DNA of 64,000 nucleotides from Synechococcus lacustris (GCA_903943975.1 CAJAQB010000013.1:124001-188000), one strand, 5' to 3'; shown: positions 49,102-58,473, counted from the first letter of the stretch. The notes: generated by a model not told the origin, from the letters alone. A program made the numbers and translations.

Positions 49102-49409
49102 GCGCTAAGCAGCTGATTGGCGCCGAGCTTGGCCAGGCGCCAATCCACCAGGGCTTGCACATCGGCGATTGAACAGGCCGGGGCCCGGAAGGGCAGCACG
49201 CTCATCGGGCTGCGTTCCGGCCGCACCAACCAGCTCAGATCGTCTTGGGCTAGAAGCACAAAACCGCGATAGCGCAGGGGTTTTTGCTTTGGCAGGCCAG
49301 CTTGCTTTAGCAGGCCAGCTTGCTTCAGCAGGCCAGCTTGCTTTAGCAGTGCCGTTTGCTTTAGCAGTGCCGTTTGCTTTGGATTAGGGCCCAGATCGCT
49401 TGGCTGCAC
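49098..49409 (-). CDS. Small protein with a hexapeptide-repeat N-terminus
   Basis: The C-terminal 58 residues (LRYRGFVLLAQDDLSWLVRP, then ERSPMSVLPFRAPACSIADV) look like a compact conserved domain. The N-terminal part from the GTG at 49409 contains five repeats of KQTALL / KQAGLL / KQAGLP encoded by an 18-base minisatellite. The repeat length may vary without a frame change. The native start could lie after the repeats. Function unknown. Confidence 0.58.
   Translation of the reverse strand: MQPSDLGPNPKQTALLKQTALLKQAGLLKQAGLLKQAGLPKQKPLRYRGFVLLAQDDLSWLVRPERSPMSVLPFRAPACSIADVQALVDWRLAKLGANQLLSA
49291..49380. repeat. 18-base minisatellite, five units
   Basis: Five consecutive 18-base units (49291-49308 to 49363-49380) fall into two types, AGCAGGCCAGCTTGCTTT and AGCAGTGCCGTTTGCTTT, with single-base variants. 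They encode the hexapeptide repeat of the surrounding gene. They have no spacers, so this is not a CRISPR array. Confidence 0.93.
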
Positions 49410-49492
49410 TGGCTAACCCCAAGAACAACAAACTATTTGAGCAACCTCCAAGCAAATTGCAACAAATGGAGTGGATCTGGCCAAGATCTCCC

Positions 49493-51301
49493 TCAGTAGA
49501 AGGCGCCACTGCGGCGATGGTGCACCGCCGTTTGGCCGGACTCATCCCAGAGGCCACCGGCATTCACCTGGGCATAGATCAGCCAGTGGTCACCGCACTC
49601 CATCCGTTGCACCACCGTGGCCTCCAGCCAGGCCAGGGCGTCGGGCAGCAGCGGTTGGCCGCCGGGGCTCAGCTCAAGCTCGAGGCCGGCAAAGCGGTCG
49701 CTGCCGGGGGGGAAGCGCTGCAGGAATTGCTTCATCGGCCCGAGTTCCTTGCCGGCGGCCAGCACGTTGAGCGCAAAGCAATCGCCCCCATGCAGCAGCG
49801 CCTCCACCGCCCGGTCCCGGGCCACGGCCACGGAGAAGCCCGGCGGCTGGAAGCTGGCCTGGCTCACCCAGCTGGCCACCATGGCGCCGCTGAGGGCGTT
49901 CTCCCCGGAGCCCTTGCGGGCCGTGAGCACACAGAGGGAGCCGATCACCCGGCCGAGGGCGAGCACCGCTGGATCACTGCGGCTTTCATTGAGGCCGCCA
50001 CCACTGCGTTTCTGCTGGCGTTGTTGCTGTTGTTGCAGTTGACGCGCCAGGGCGGTGCCGGTTTCTTCGCAGCGTTTCAGGGTGGGGGCATCGGGGCTGA
50101 ATTTCACCCGAATCGGCGCAAAGGCCATCGTGAAACCGCCATCCGTAAGTTTTCCCTCCAATAGATCGAGGGCCTCGCCGCTCCAGCCGAAGCTGCCAAA
50201 TACCCCCACCGGTTTCTGGCGGTCCCCGGCGGCCAGCAGGCTGCCCAGGGCCGAAACGATCGGGGTGGGGGCATGGCCGCCGAGGGTGGGGGAGCCGATC
50301 AGCACGGCATCACAGTGGCGAATCGCCTCCAGCAGGGTTTCGTTGCTGCTGAATTCGCAGTTGAGGCTGTTTACCCGCACCCCGGCCCGGGCAATCCCCT
50401 GGGCGATGGCATCGGCGATGGCGGCGGTGTTGCCGTAGGCGCTGGCATAGAGCAGCGTTACCGCCAGGCTGGCCTTCTGTTGGCCTTCCCCCCAACGGCG
50501 GTAATCACTCAACAAACTGCGCCAGCTTTCGCTGATCGCCGGCCCATGGCCCGGGGCGATGTTGCGGATCGGCAATTCCTCAAGGCGATCCACCACCGCC
50601 TCCACCTGGTTGGCCATCGGCGCCATCAAGCAGTCGTAGTAATACCTGCGGTCTTCCTCCGTGGCGCTGCGGTGGCTTTCGGCGTAGCTGTTGGTGCAGA
50701 GATGGGCGGCAAAAAAGCGGCCACTCATCAGCAGGCCGCTCTGGTCGTCAAAGGCCACCAGGCCCCCGGGCCAGCGGGGGGTGGGCACCGGCAGCAGCCG
50801 CAAAAAGCGACCGGCGGCCAAGGGCAGCAGCTCTTCGGTCTTAACCACCTGCAGCGGCGGTAGGGCCGGGATTGGGCTGGTTTCGGCTTCCGGGGTGGGG
50901 CTGGGTTTACGCCGGCCCCAGAGCTCCTGCAGCAGCTTGGCGCCGGCGTTGGAGGCCACCAGCTGCAGCTGGGGCCAGCCGGCCAGCAGCCGTTGCAGCA
51001 GCGCCACCCGGTTGGGGTTCACATCGCCCAGCACCACCCGCAGCGCCTGGTCTTGGGGCACCAGCTGTTGCAGGGCCTCCAGGAAGGGGGCGGCGAAGGC
51101 TTCCCCCGGGGGATGCACCAGCACCGCCGGGCTGCCGGCAAACAGGAAGCTGTTGTGGCAGGTGCCGCGCTCGAGGCCATATTCCACCTCAAAACGCAGC
51201 CGCCGGGGGCTAAGGCCCCGCAGGCAGGTGAGGCCACTGTCCAGGGCCAGGGCCAGCATCGAACGGTCGTCGCTGCTGGGGGCGGGGGGGGTGCTGGTCA
51301 T
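49493..51301 (-). CDS. flv1: A-type flavodiiron protein, Flv1-like
   Basis: The 602 residues show a metallo-beta-lactamase-like domain, a flavodoxin domain (VTLLYASAYGNTAAIADAIA) and a C-terminal flavin-reductase domain (SGAMVASWVSQASFQPPGFS). The canonical HxExDH metal motif is replaced near residue 90 (VLGDVNPNRVALLQ), as in Flv1/Flv2 types that pair with a canonical partner. Flv1/Flv3 reduce O2 to water behind photosystem I. Its ATG shares one base with the flv3 stop (TAATG), supporting equal expression. Confidence 0.9.
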   Translation of the reverse strand: MTSTPPAPSSDDRSMLALALDSGLTCLRGLSPRRLRFEVEYGLERGTCHNSFLFAGSPAVLVHPPGEAFAAPFLEALQQLVPQDQALRVVLGDVNPNRVALLQRLLAGWPQLQLVASNAGAKLLQELWGRRKPSPTPEAETSPIPALPPLQVVKTEELLPLAAGRFLRLLPVPTPRWPGGLVAFDDQSGLLMSGRFFAAHLCTNSYAESHRSATEEDRRYYYDCLMAPMANQVEAVVDRLEELPIRNIAPGHGPAISESWRSLLSDYRRWGEGQQKASLAVTLLYASAYGNTAAIADAIAQGIARAGVRVNSLNCEFSSNETLLEAIRHCDAVLIGSPTLGGHAPTPIVSALGSLLAAGDRQKPVGVFGSFGWSGEALDLLEGKLTDGGFTMAFAPIRVKFSPDAPTLKRCEETGTALARQLQQQQQRQQKRSGGGLNESRSDPAVLALGRVIGSLCVLTARKGSGENALSGAMVASWVSQASFQPPGFSVAVARDRAVEALLHGGDCFALNVLAAGKELGPMKQFLQRFPPGSDRFAGLELELSPGGQPLLPDALAWLEATVVQRMECGDHWLIYAQVNAGGLWDESGQTAVHHRRSGAFY

Positions 51302-53034
51302 TAGTAGTGGTTGCCTACCTTGCGGTGGTGGGCGGCGGTGAGGGCGTCGTTGTCGGCCACGTTGCCGTTTTCCACTAGGGCATAGATCAGCCAGTGGTCG
51401 GCACATTCCAGCCGTTGTTGAACGCGGCAGTCGAGGAAGGCGAGGGCATCCACCAGCACCGGCCCGCCGCTGGCCACCGTATCGAGGGTGGCAACGCCGC
51501 TGAAACGGTCGGCGCCGGGGGGGAAACGTTTGAGGAAATGGCGCAGCAGCGTCTGGTGGTTCTGTTCCGCCAGCACGTTGAGCACAAAACAGTCACCCAC
51601 CTGCATCAGCGCTTCAATCGCCCGGTCTTTGGCCACGGCCACGGTGAGGCCGGGGGGGTCAAAGCTGGCCTGGCTCACCCAGCTGGCCACCATGGCGCCG
51701 CTGCGGCTGCTTTCCCCTTCCCCCTGGCGGGCGGTAACCACATAGAGGCCGCCACTGAGCCGGCCCAGGGCCTTGTCGAGGTTGGCATCCAGGGCCTTCA
51801 TCGCCGCAATCGCCCGGTCACGCATCAGCAGTTGGCCCAGGTCGGTGCCGGCCTCTTCGCAGAGCTGATAGGCGGCGGCATCGGGGACGCTGCGGATGCG
51901 GAGGGGGGCAAAGGCTTCGGCATGGCCCAGGTTGCGCAGTTGGCTGGCCACCGCATCGATTGGTTCGTCGTTGCCGCCGTAGGCGTCGTAAAGCCCCACC
52001 GGTTGTTTGGCATTGAGGGCCGCCAGCAGGGTGCCCCAATTTTTCTGCAGCTCGGCATCGGGGTTGGCCGGGGGGGTGGGCAGCACCACGGCGCTGGCTT
52101 CTCCGATCAAGGCCGATAGTTCCTGGGGGTCGGTGCCGCGCAGGTCCACCATCTGCACCGGCAGATCGGTTTTGCTGATCCCCCGGGCGATGGCCTGGCT
52201 GAGGCGATCACAGAAACCGTATTGGCTCACGTAAACCACTGCCCCATAGCGGTCCCCTTTGCTGCGCTCCCGACTCCAGTCGCCGTAGTCGCCCACCCAA
52301 AGGTTGAGGTGATCCCGCAGCAGCGGCCCGTGGCCGGTGGCGATCAGCTTCAGCTCCGGTAACGCCTCCACGCGCTTGAGCGCCTGCAGCACACTGCGGG
52401 CATTGGGGCCCATCAGGCAGTCGTAGTAGTAGCGAAAATCCGGGGCGAGGGCGCCTGGATCGCGGTCGAAAACATCGTCGCTGCAGTAATGCATCCCAAA
52501 GGCATCACAGGTGTAAAGCGCACCGGTGCCGTGGTCGTAACTAAAGATCGTGTCTGGCCAGTGCAGGTTTGGGGCACTGAGGAATTCAAAGCGGTGCTGC
52601 ACACCACTGCTGGGGTTCACCCCTAGGTCGAGTTCATCACCGCTTTTCACCGCCCGCCGCCGGAAGGGGCGGTGCACCTGGTTTTCCAGGTAGCTGATCG
52701 CCACCTTCGAGGCGATGATCTCCAGCTCGGGGTTCAGTTCCAGCAGGTCTGCCACCAGGCCCGAATGGTCGGGTTCGGTGTGGGAAACGATCAGCTGATC
52801 GATTTGGCGGGGGTCGATTAGTTCCTGCAGCTGGGGAATCCAGCTGCTGCGGAACTTGGCGTGGCTGCTGTCCACCAGGGCCGTGCGTTCACCGCGCACC
52901 AAAAAAGCGTTGTAGGTGGTGCCGTTGCGCAGGCCGAATTCGATGTCAAAACGGCTGCGATCCCAGTCGAGGGACCGCAGGGTGGTGGTATCAGCAGCGA
53001 TCTCAGCCAGCTGTAGCGACAGCCTGGGCTCCAT
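51301..53034 (-). CDS. flv3: A-type flavodiiron protein, Flv3-like with canonical metal site
   Basis: The 577 residues have the diiron ligands HTEPDHSG near residue 86, the His in NLHWPDTIF, Asp in CDAFGMHYC and His in ATGHGPLL. A flavodoxin domain (GAVVYVSQYGFCDRLSQAIA) and a flavin-reductase domain follow. With the Flv1-like protein it should form the O2-reducing heterodimer that protects photosystem I in changing light. Flv3 is assigned by its intact ligands and gene order; Flv4 is the alternative. A small gene lies 47 bases upstream. Confidence 0.91.
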   Translation of the reverse strand: MEPRLSLQLAEIAADTTTLRSLDWDRSRFDIEFGLRNGTTYNAFLVRGERTALVDSSHAKFRSSWIPQLQELIDPRQIDQLIVSHTEPDHSGLVADLLELNPELEIIASKVAISYLENQVHRPFRRRAVKSGDELDLGVNPSSGVQHRFEFLSAPNLHWPDTIFSYDHGTGALYTCDAFGMHYCSDDVFDRDPGALAPDFRYYYDCLMGPNARSVLQALKRVEALPELKLIATGHGPLLRDHLNLWVGDYGDWSRERSKGDRYGAVVYVSQYGFCDRLSQAIARGISKTDLPVQMVDLRGTDPQELSALIGEASAVVLPTPPANPDAELQKNWGTLLAALNAKQPVGLYDAYGGNDEPIDAVASQLRNLGHAEAFAPLRIRSVPDAAAYQLCEEAGTDLGQLLMRDRAIAAMKALDANLDKALGRLSGGLYVVTARQGEGESSRSGAMVASWVSQASFDPPGLTVAVAKDRAIEALMQVGDCFVLNVLAEQNHQTLLRHFLKRFPPGADRFSGVATLDTVASGGPVLVDALAFLDCRVQQRLECADHWLIYALVENGNVADNDALTAAHHRKVGNHY

Positions 53035-53080
53035 TTGGATCGGGGCGGCGGGTGATCAGCCTAGGGATAGCAGCAAGGGC

Positions 53081-53413
53081 CTAGGCGACCCGCAGGCTGA
53101 GGCCAGGGCCGTTGGCAATCAGGCCCGAGATCTTGTTGCGCATCTGCACCAGGGTTTCATCGCTGCCCTGTTGCCCATGCCAGCGCAGGCGGGTGAGCAG
53201 TTCCAGGCCCCCCTGGTCCCGGTCTGCCTGCAGGGTGGCGTCTACACAGAGCAGCCCCTCGATGTCGGGGTGGCTGGCCCGCAGGGCCACATAAACCAGA
53301 CCGTTATCAATGATTTCAACCCGGTGGCCGAGGTTGCCGAGGCCCTTGCGCAGGGTGTTGAGCCAGAGGCCCAGGCCAGGGGCCGTGGTGGTGCGTACGC
53401 GAACCAGTTCCAT
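53081..53413 (-). CDS. Small protein of unknown function upstream of flv3
   Basis: The 110 residues (MELVRVRTTTAPGLGLWLNT, then LGHRVEIIDNGLVYVALR) form an alpha/beta pattern without membrane spans. An ATG at 53428 five codons upstream is possible. It lies 47 bases before flv3 on the same strand, so it may belong to the flavodiiron transcript. No family was recognised. Confidence 0.65.
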   Translation of the reverse strand: MELVRVRTTTAPGLGLWLNTLRKGLGNLGHRVEIIDNGLVYVALRASHPDIEGLLCVDATLQADRDQGGLELLTRLRWHGQQGSDETLVQMRNKISGLIANGPGLSLRVA

Positions 53414-53503
53414 CCGAAGACCATGCATGGATGTCAGCTTGAGTCTCGCCTGTTGCAGGGACCCCCGGCTGTTTGCTGCGAAACCTCGGGTTTTAGCCCT
53501 TGG

Positions 53504-53917
53504 TCAGTCGCCCACGGTCACCGTTACGGCGCCGGCGCCTTCCGCCTTAGGGGCGGTTACTTGAAGCACACCATCGCGGTAATGGGCCTTGAGGCCATCG
53601 CGGTGGATGCCGCGGGGGAAGCGGAAGCTGCGGCTCCAGGTGCCATAGCGAAACTCACTGATCAGTGGTTGGGCCTGGCCTTGATCGCCCGTGGCTGCCG
53701 TTGGCGCTTCCGGGGCCTTGCGTTCGGCGCTGATCACCAAGCTGCGCTCGGTGGCTTTCACATCGATGGAGGCGCGATCCACCCCTGGCAGTTCCAGGCT
53801 GATTGTGTATGCGGAATCGCTTTCACGCACTTCGGCGGCGGGCACCCGTTCGGCGTGGGATAGCTGTTGCTCCAGCTTCTCAAACAGTTCGAAGGGGGCA
53901 TTGCGAAGGGTGAGCAT
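53504..53917 (-). CDS. Small heat-shock protein (Hsp20/alpha-crystallin)
   Basis: The 137 residues have the alpha-crystallin core: AYTISLELPGVDRASIDVKA, then RSFRFPRGIHRDGLKAHYRD and GVLQVTAPK, the family's conserved G-V-L block. It holds unfolding proteins during heat stress. The ATG at 53917 has GAGG at a good distance (GTGAGGACCCGAAAATG). A frame extending to 54103 is rejected. No CIRCE element was identified. Confidence 0.92.
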   Translation of the reverse strand: MLTLRNAPFELFEKLEQQLSHAERVPAAEVRESDSAYTISLELPGVDRASIDVKATERSLVISAERKAPEAPTAATGDQGQAQPLISEFRYGTWSRSFRFPRGIHRDGLKAHYRDGVLQVTAPKAEGAGAVTVTVGD

Positions 53918-54041
53918 TTTCGGGTCCTCACGGGGTTGATGGGCAGCGGTACTTCTCCGCTGTCGTGAACTCAGTGTTTCCCGCTTTGTTGTTGCTGGGC
54001 AGGGGGGGAACCGGCCCTTGGGGTGCGGCCCTCCCCACCCA

Positions 54042-54527
54042 TTACGGTTCCCACCACCAATTGCCGAAACAGGCGGCCTGGCCCCGGTAATGGCGTTCCT
54101 CATCCAGCAGGCTCCAGAGCCGGGCGTTGCGGATTTGGAAGCGGCGGCCCTGGCTATCTACCCGTTCACCGCCGTAGCCCTCCAATGCCTCCTGGCGCCG
54201 TGCCATTTCCAGGGCCTGGCGGCGATCAAGGTGATGTTGTTGCCGGGCACTGAGCCGCGAGGGCAGGCCCACCATTTCCTGCCAATTGCGCTTGAACAGC
54301 TGTAATGCCGCCCGGTTCGCATAGATGAAGCGGGGGTCAGCGGCGCCGTCGTGACAAAGCACCACCCGGTCGAGCACAAACAGTTCCTGGGCCGCTAGGC
54401 GACTGCCCTGGGCCCGCAGCAGCGGCTGGCCATAGAGCCGTTGGTGGGAATCCAGCAGCAGGCTGGTGAGCCCCAGCAGCTGCGGGCTGAGCCAGGGGGG
54501 ATCGTTGTTTGCTGCAGCTGGACTCAT
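54042..54527 (-). CDS. MEKHLA-domain protein
   Basis: The 161 residues match the MEKHLA domain, a PAS-related fold: ELFVLDRVVLCHDGAADPRF, IYANRAALQLFKRNWQEMVG and LPSRLSARQQHHLDRRQALE. It lies at the end of a SNF2-SWIM-MEKHLA operon, with its ATG overlapping the SWIM gene stop (ATGA). The partnership with a helicase is seen in the gene order; the role is unknown. Confidence 0.82.
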   Translation of the reverse strand: MSPAAANNDPPWLSPQLLGLTSLLLDSHQRLYGQPLLRAQGSRLAAQELFVLDRVVLCHDGAADPRFIYANRAALQLFKRNWQEMVGLPSRLSARQQHHLDRRQALEMARRQEALEGYGGERVDSQGRRFQIRNARLWSLLDEERHYRGQAACFGNWWWEP

Positions 54528-55375
54528 GGCCCGGCACCGGCCCCCATCGCCTTGGCCATGGCCAGCTGGCCCATCAAGCTGCCCTGCTGGCGTAGGCGTT
54601 CCAGGAACAGTTGGTTGGCTTCGGGGAAGCGGGGTTCCACGGCTAGGGGTAGGTCGCCCGCCTCATCCAGCCCCGTGCTGCCGGCCATGGCTGGGGTGAT
54701 TACCACCAGGTCGGGGTCGAGGGGGGCGGTGTAGGCCCACCAGCTGAGCGGGTCGGGGCGGGGGACGGCGGCGGGGCTGGCCGGGGGGGGCATCCCCAGG
54801 GCGGCGCGCTCGTCTGCCAGGTGTTGGCGGCGCCGTTCGGCCAGGTCGCTAAGCAGTTGGCTACGGCTACGGCCCCGCAGTTGAAACAACACAAAGGGGT
54901 CTTCGCTGAAGCGATCACCCATCAGGTAATAAACGGCGCTGATGTGTTTGCAGGGGTTGGCCTTATCGGGGCAACTGCATTCGCTGCGCACCTCCTGCAA
55001 TTTGAACGGGAACAGCCGTTTACCACTCACCGCAAAGGCCCGTTCGATGTCATCGGGCATGATCCCGGCCAGCAGTTGACAGGTCCAACGGGCCTTTTGG
55101 GTGAGGGCCTCCAGCACGAACTCCCAGTCCTCATCGGTGAGCACATCAAGCCAGAGCTTCACCTTGTAGGGCTCCGCTTCGGTGCCCTGCACCCGGGCCT
55201 GCACCCGGCGCCCTTCAAAACGGATCGAGAGCACATTGCCCTCCCGGGCATAGATCCAGGCCCGTTCCAGCCGCTTCTTGTAGCGGTATGAATTGATCAG
55301 TTCCATCCACTCGGCCACCCACCAGGGCTGCTGGCCGAGGCCTTCCTTACTGAGGGTGGTGGTCGAACTGGTCAT
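54524..55375 (-). CDS. SWIM zinc-finger protein
   Basis: The 283 residues contain a SWIM motif CSCPDKANPCKH near residue 130 (CxC...CxH), predicted to bind zinc and nucleic acid or protein. The part before it (WWVAEWMELINSYRYKKRLE, LWLDVLTDEDWEFVLEALTQ) matches SWIM proteins coupled with SNF2 helicases. It starts 45 bases after the SNF2 gene. The start at 55375 is preferred over a longer frame in the intergenic region. Confidence 0.87.
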   Translation of the reverse strand: MTSSTTTLSKEGLGQQPWWVAEWMELINSYRYKKRLERAWIYAREGNVLSIRFEGRRVQARVQGTEAEPYKVKLWLDVLTDEDWEFVLEALTQKARWTCQLLAGIMPDDIERAFAVSGKRLFPFKLQEVRSECSCPDKANPCKHISAVYYLMGDRFSEDPFVLFQLRGRSRSQLLSDLAERRRQHLADERAALGMPPPASPAAVPRPDPLSWWAYTAPLDPDLVVITPAMAGSTGLDEAGDLPLAVEPRFPEANQLFLERLRQQGSLMGQLAMAKAMGAGAGP

Positions 55376-55419
55376 GGGGGCATTGCCCAAGGGGCCCAGT
55401 CTGGCCCCTGGCTTGCCGC

Positions 55420-58400
55420 TCAGGCCTCGCTGAGGCTCACCAGTTCCCGCAGCTGGCTGATCTCCAGGCCCCCCAGCCATTCCTCGCCACTGCCGACGAT
55501 CTCGGCGGCAAGTTTTGCCTTGTCGCGGATCATCTTGTCGATCTTTTCTTCCACCGAACCGGTGGTGATGAACTTATGCACCAGCACCCGTTTGGTTTGG
55601 CCGATCCGATAGGCGCGGTCGGTGGCCTGGTTTTCCACGGCGGGGTTCCACCAGCGGTCGATGTGGAACACATGGCTGGCCCTGGTGAGGTTTAGCCCCA
55701 CCCCACCGGCCTTCAGCGACAGCAGGAACAGCTGCGGCCCGCGGGGATCCTCCTGGAAGCGGTCCACCATCGCCTGGCGGTCATTTTTGCTGCTGCCCCC
55801 ATGCAGGAACGGCACCTCCTGCTTCCAGCGCTGTTGCAGGTGGGCCTTGAGCAAATGCCCCCATTCGGCGAACTGGGTAAACAGCAGGGCGCGGTCGCCG
55901 GCCTCCACCACCTCCTCGAGGATTTCCTCCAGCCGTTGCAGCTTGGCGGAGCGGGCGGCAAAGCCTTCCCCCACGGATTCCTCCTTGAGGGCTAGGGCCG
56001 GGTGGTTGCAGATCTGTTTGAGCTTGGTGAGGAGCGCCAACACCTGGCCATGTTTCTTGCCGAGCGGTGCCCGCTGGATTGCCTCCAGGGTTTCGTCAAC
56101 GGTTTTGCGATAGAGCTTTGTTTGTTCTGGGCTTAACCCCACCCATTCATTTAGTTCGAGTTTTTCCGGTAGGTCGCTGATGATTGATTTATCGGTTTTA
56201 AGCCGCCGCAACAGGAAGGGCCCCACCCGGGCCTTGAGGTCCTTGAGTGAAGCGGTGTCGCCATAGCGTTCGATTGGTAGGCGATAGCGCTGGCGGAAGA
56301 AGTCTTCTTCCCCCAGCACCCGCGGGTTGAGGAAATCCATCAGCGCCCAGAGTTCACTGACGCGGTTTTCCACCGGGGTGCCGGTGAGGGCGATCCGGAA
56401 GCGGCTCTGGCGCAGGGGCCGGGCCAGATCCCGGGCGGCCTGGCTTTGTTTGGCGCTGGCATTTTTGATCGCCTGGGCCTCATCGATCACCAGCCCCTGC
56501 CAGTCGTGGCCCAGCAGCAGCTCCCGGTCCCGCTGCAGCAGGCCATAGCTGGTGAGCACCAGGTCCACCCCCTTGAGGGCTTTGCTGAGGGCGGCCTCCG
56601 TGGCTGCCCGTTTGGGGCCGTAGTGCTCCAGCACCTGCAGTTCAGGGGTGAATTGGGCCGCCTCCCGTTTCCAGTTGGTGAGCACCGAGGTGGGCGCCAC
56701 CAGCAGCACCGGCCGTTTCAATTCCTGTTCGGCCTTGAGGTGTTGCAGGAAGGCCAGCAGCTGGATTGTTTTGCCGAGGCCCATGTCATCGGCGAGGCAG
56801 GCCCCCTGGTCAAAGCGATGCAGAAAGGCCAGCCAACCGAGGCCCCGTTCCTGGTAGGGCCGCAGCTGGCCAATGAAACCCTCTGGAGCCGGCAACGGAT
56901 CCGGGGCCTTCTGTTGGTGGTATTGCTCCAGCACCGCCTGCAAGCGGGGCCCCGCCAGGAAGCGATGCACCGGCAAGCGCATCAAGGTGTCGCCGTCGCT
57001 GGCGGTGAGCCGCAGGGCGTCATCAAGGCTGAGGGCTGGATCAGCGGCCCAGAATTTTTCGGCGTTTTTGTGGTCGCCAGGGCGCAGTTCGATCCAGGCG
57101 CCCTTGTGTTGCACCAGGGGGCTGCGTTTGCCCGCCAGCCGCTCCAGGTCTTTAAGGGTGAGGGTGACCCCACCGATCATTAGTTCCCAAGACCAGTCCA
57201 GGGTTTCGCCGATGCTGAAGCCCTTGGCGCTGCTGGGTAGTTCCGCCTTGATCGCCAGGCCGAGGCGGCTGGCGAGGCCGCCACTGAGGCTGGCGGGTAG
57301 TACCACCCCCACCCCCACATCGCGCAGCTTGGCGGCGGCGGTGCGCACCAGCACAAAGGCTTCGGCCGCCGCCAGGTCCATTTCTTCCGGGGCGGCCCCC
57401 TCCAGGCCCCGTTGCAAGGGCTCAAAGGCCCCTAGGGCCCGGCCGAGGCCCTCCAGCAGCAGTTCACCGGGCTGGGGCACATTGATTGCGCCGAGGCTCA
57501 GTTCGCCATCGCCGGCGGCCCATACCGCGGCGGCCGGTTGCCGCAGGCTGGGGTCGGCCTCCGCCTGCAGGCCAAAGCGCAGCTTCCAGAGGTCACTGTC
57601 GTTGGGGGGCACCTCCAGCTCCAGCACCGCCCGGGCCGGTGCCACCCGGCCGGCGACGGTTTCGCGCCAGTGGTTGGTGGCGGTGGCCAGCCGTTCCCCG
57701 TCTTCAGGGCTGAGCTCGAGGCCGCCATCGCCGGGGCCGAGGGCCCGCTGCCAGGCGGCCAGCAGCGGATCTAGCCCCTGCTCCTCCGCCTGGAAGCTTT
57801 GGCGCAACTGGCCATCCACCAGGGCCGCCACGATTTCCGCCACCTGCAGCCGCCGGGCGCCGGGGCGGCGACAGGCCAGCGTTGCTTCCGGGTCGCCGGC
57901 CCCACTGGTTACCACCCGGGGCAGGCGCAGGGCCAGGTCCTCGAGGCGGCGGCGGTCCTCCTCGTGGTTCAGCAGCGGTTGCCATTGGGCCCGGGCCTGG
58001 GGGGCCAGCTGCACGGCCGGTAGCCAGCGACCCCGGGCCACCAGGCTCAGCACCCAACGCTGCAGGTGGGCCCACCAGAGCAGTTCTTCCCCCAGTTCTG
58101 GGTGCTGGCCGGAGAGCGGTAACTGCCCCAGCCAGTCGGCGGCGGCGGCGGCATTTAGGGCTAGGCCCTGCAATTGCCAGGGCCACCACTCCAGCTGCTT
58201 GGGCAGGGTTTCACCCGCCATCAGCGGCAGGCCATTGCTGCGGCTGGGCAGGCTCAGGCAGAACTGCAGCTCTGCCGCCACTGGCGCCGCCGGCAGTCGC
58301 CCCAGCTCCTCGAGCCAGGCGCTTAGGTCGTCGCTGTTTAGGGCGAGGGGATGGGGCCGGGGGGCGCTGAGCCCTTCCAACTTCTGGGGTTTTGCCACCC

Positions 58401-58473
58401 GCCAGGTGTCGGCCCAGAGGACCAGACAGGGCTGCGCGGGGGTCTGCAGCCAAACGGCGTGCAGCAGGCTCAT
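55420..58473 (-). CDS. SNF2-family DNA-dependent ATPase/helicase
   Basis: The 1017 residues have an N-terminal bacterial-SNF2-associated half and a C-terminal motor: ACLADDMGLGKTIQLLAFLQ (Walker A), VIDEAQAIKNASAKQ (Walker B), ALTGTPVENRVSELW, and LKAGGVGLNLTRASHVFHID with NQATDRAYRIGQTKRV. It remodels protein-DNA complexes. The ATG at 58473 starts MSLLHAVWLQTPAQP; a frame to 58881 overlaps alaS and is rejected. It leads a SWIM/MEKHLA operon and diverges from alaS. Confidence 0.93.
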   Translation of the reverse strand: MSLLHAVWLQTPAQPCLVLWADTWRVAKPQKLEGLSAPRPHPLALNSDDLSAWLEELGRLPAAPVAAELQFCLSLPSRSNGLPLMAGETLPKQLEWWPWQLQGLALNAAAAADWLGQLPLSGQHPELGEELLWWAHLQRWVLSLVARGRWLPAVQLAPQARAQWQPLLNHEEDRRRLEDLALRLPRVVTSGAGDPEATLACRRPGARRLQVAEIVAALVDGQLRQSFQAEEQGLDPLLAAWQRALGPGDGGLELSPEDGERLATATNHWRETVAGRVAPARAVLELEVPPNDSDLWKLRFGLQAEADPSLRQPAAAVWAAGDGELSLGAINVPQPGELLLEGLGRALGAFEPLQRGLEGAAPEEMDLAAAEAFVLVRTAAAKLRDVGVGVVLPASLSGGLASRLGLAIKAELPSSAKGFSIGETLDWSWELMIGGVTLTLKDLERLAGKRSPLVQHKGAWIELRPGDHKNAEKFWAADPALSLDDALRLTASDGDTLMRLPVHRFLAGPRLQAVLEQYHQQKAPDPLPAPEGFIGQLRPYQERGLGWLAFLHRFDQGACLADDMGLGKTIQLLAFLQHLKAEQELKRPVLLVAPTSVLTNWKREAAQFTPELQVLEHYGPKRAATEAALSKALKGVDLVLTSYGLLQRDRELLLGHDWQGLVIDEAQAIKNASAKQSQAARDLARPLRQSRFRIALTGTPVENRVSELWALMDFLNPRVLGEEDFFRQRYRLPIERYGDTASLKDLKARVGPFLLRRLKTDKSIISDLPEKLELNEWVGLSPEQTKLYRKTVDETLEAIQRAPLGKKHGQVLALLTKLKQICNHPALALKEESVGEGFAARSAKLQRLEEILEEVVEAGDRALLFTQFAEWGHLLKAHLQQRWKQEVPFLHGGSSKNDRQAMVDRFQEDPRGPQLFLLSLKAGGVGLNLTRASHVFHIDRWWNPAVENQATDRAYRIGQTKRVLVHKFITTGSVEEKIDKMIRDKAKLAAEIVGSGEEWLGGLEISQLRELVSLSEA

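Noticed and set aside
49291..49380. Possible CRISPR array
   Set aside because: The 18-base units are contiguous, with no spacers, and they encode a peptide repeat.
51302..51406. Upstream extension of the Flv1-like protein
   Set aside because: It reads the end of flv3 in the wrong frame; the TAATG overlap at 51301 gives a clean start.
55376..55480. Longer start for the SWIM protein
   Set aside because: The added 35 residues overlap the SNF2 3' end and are Gly/Pro-rich without likeness to the family; the ATG at 55375 begins the conserved part.
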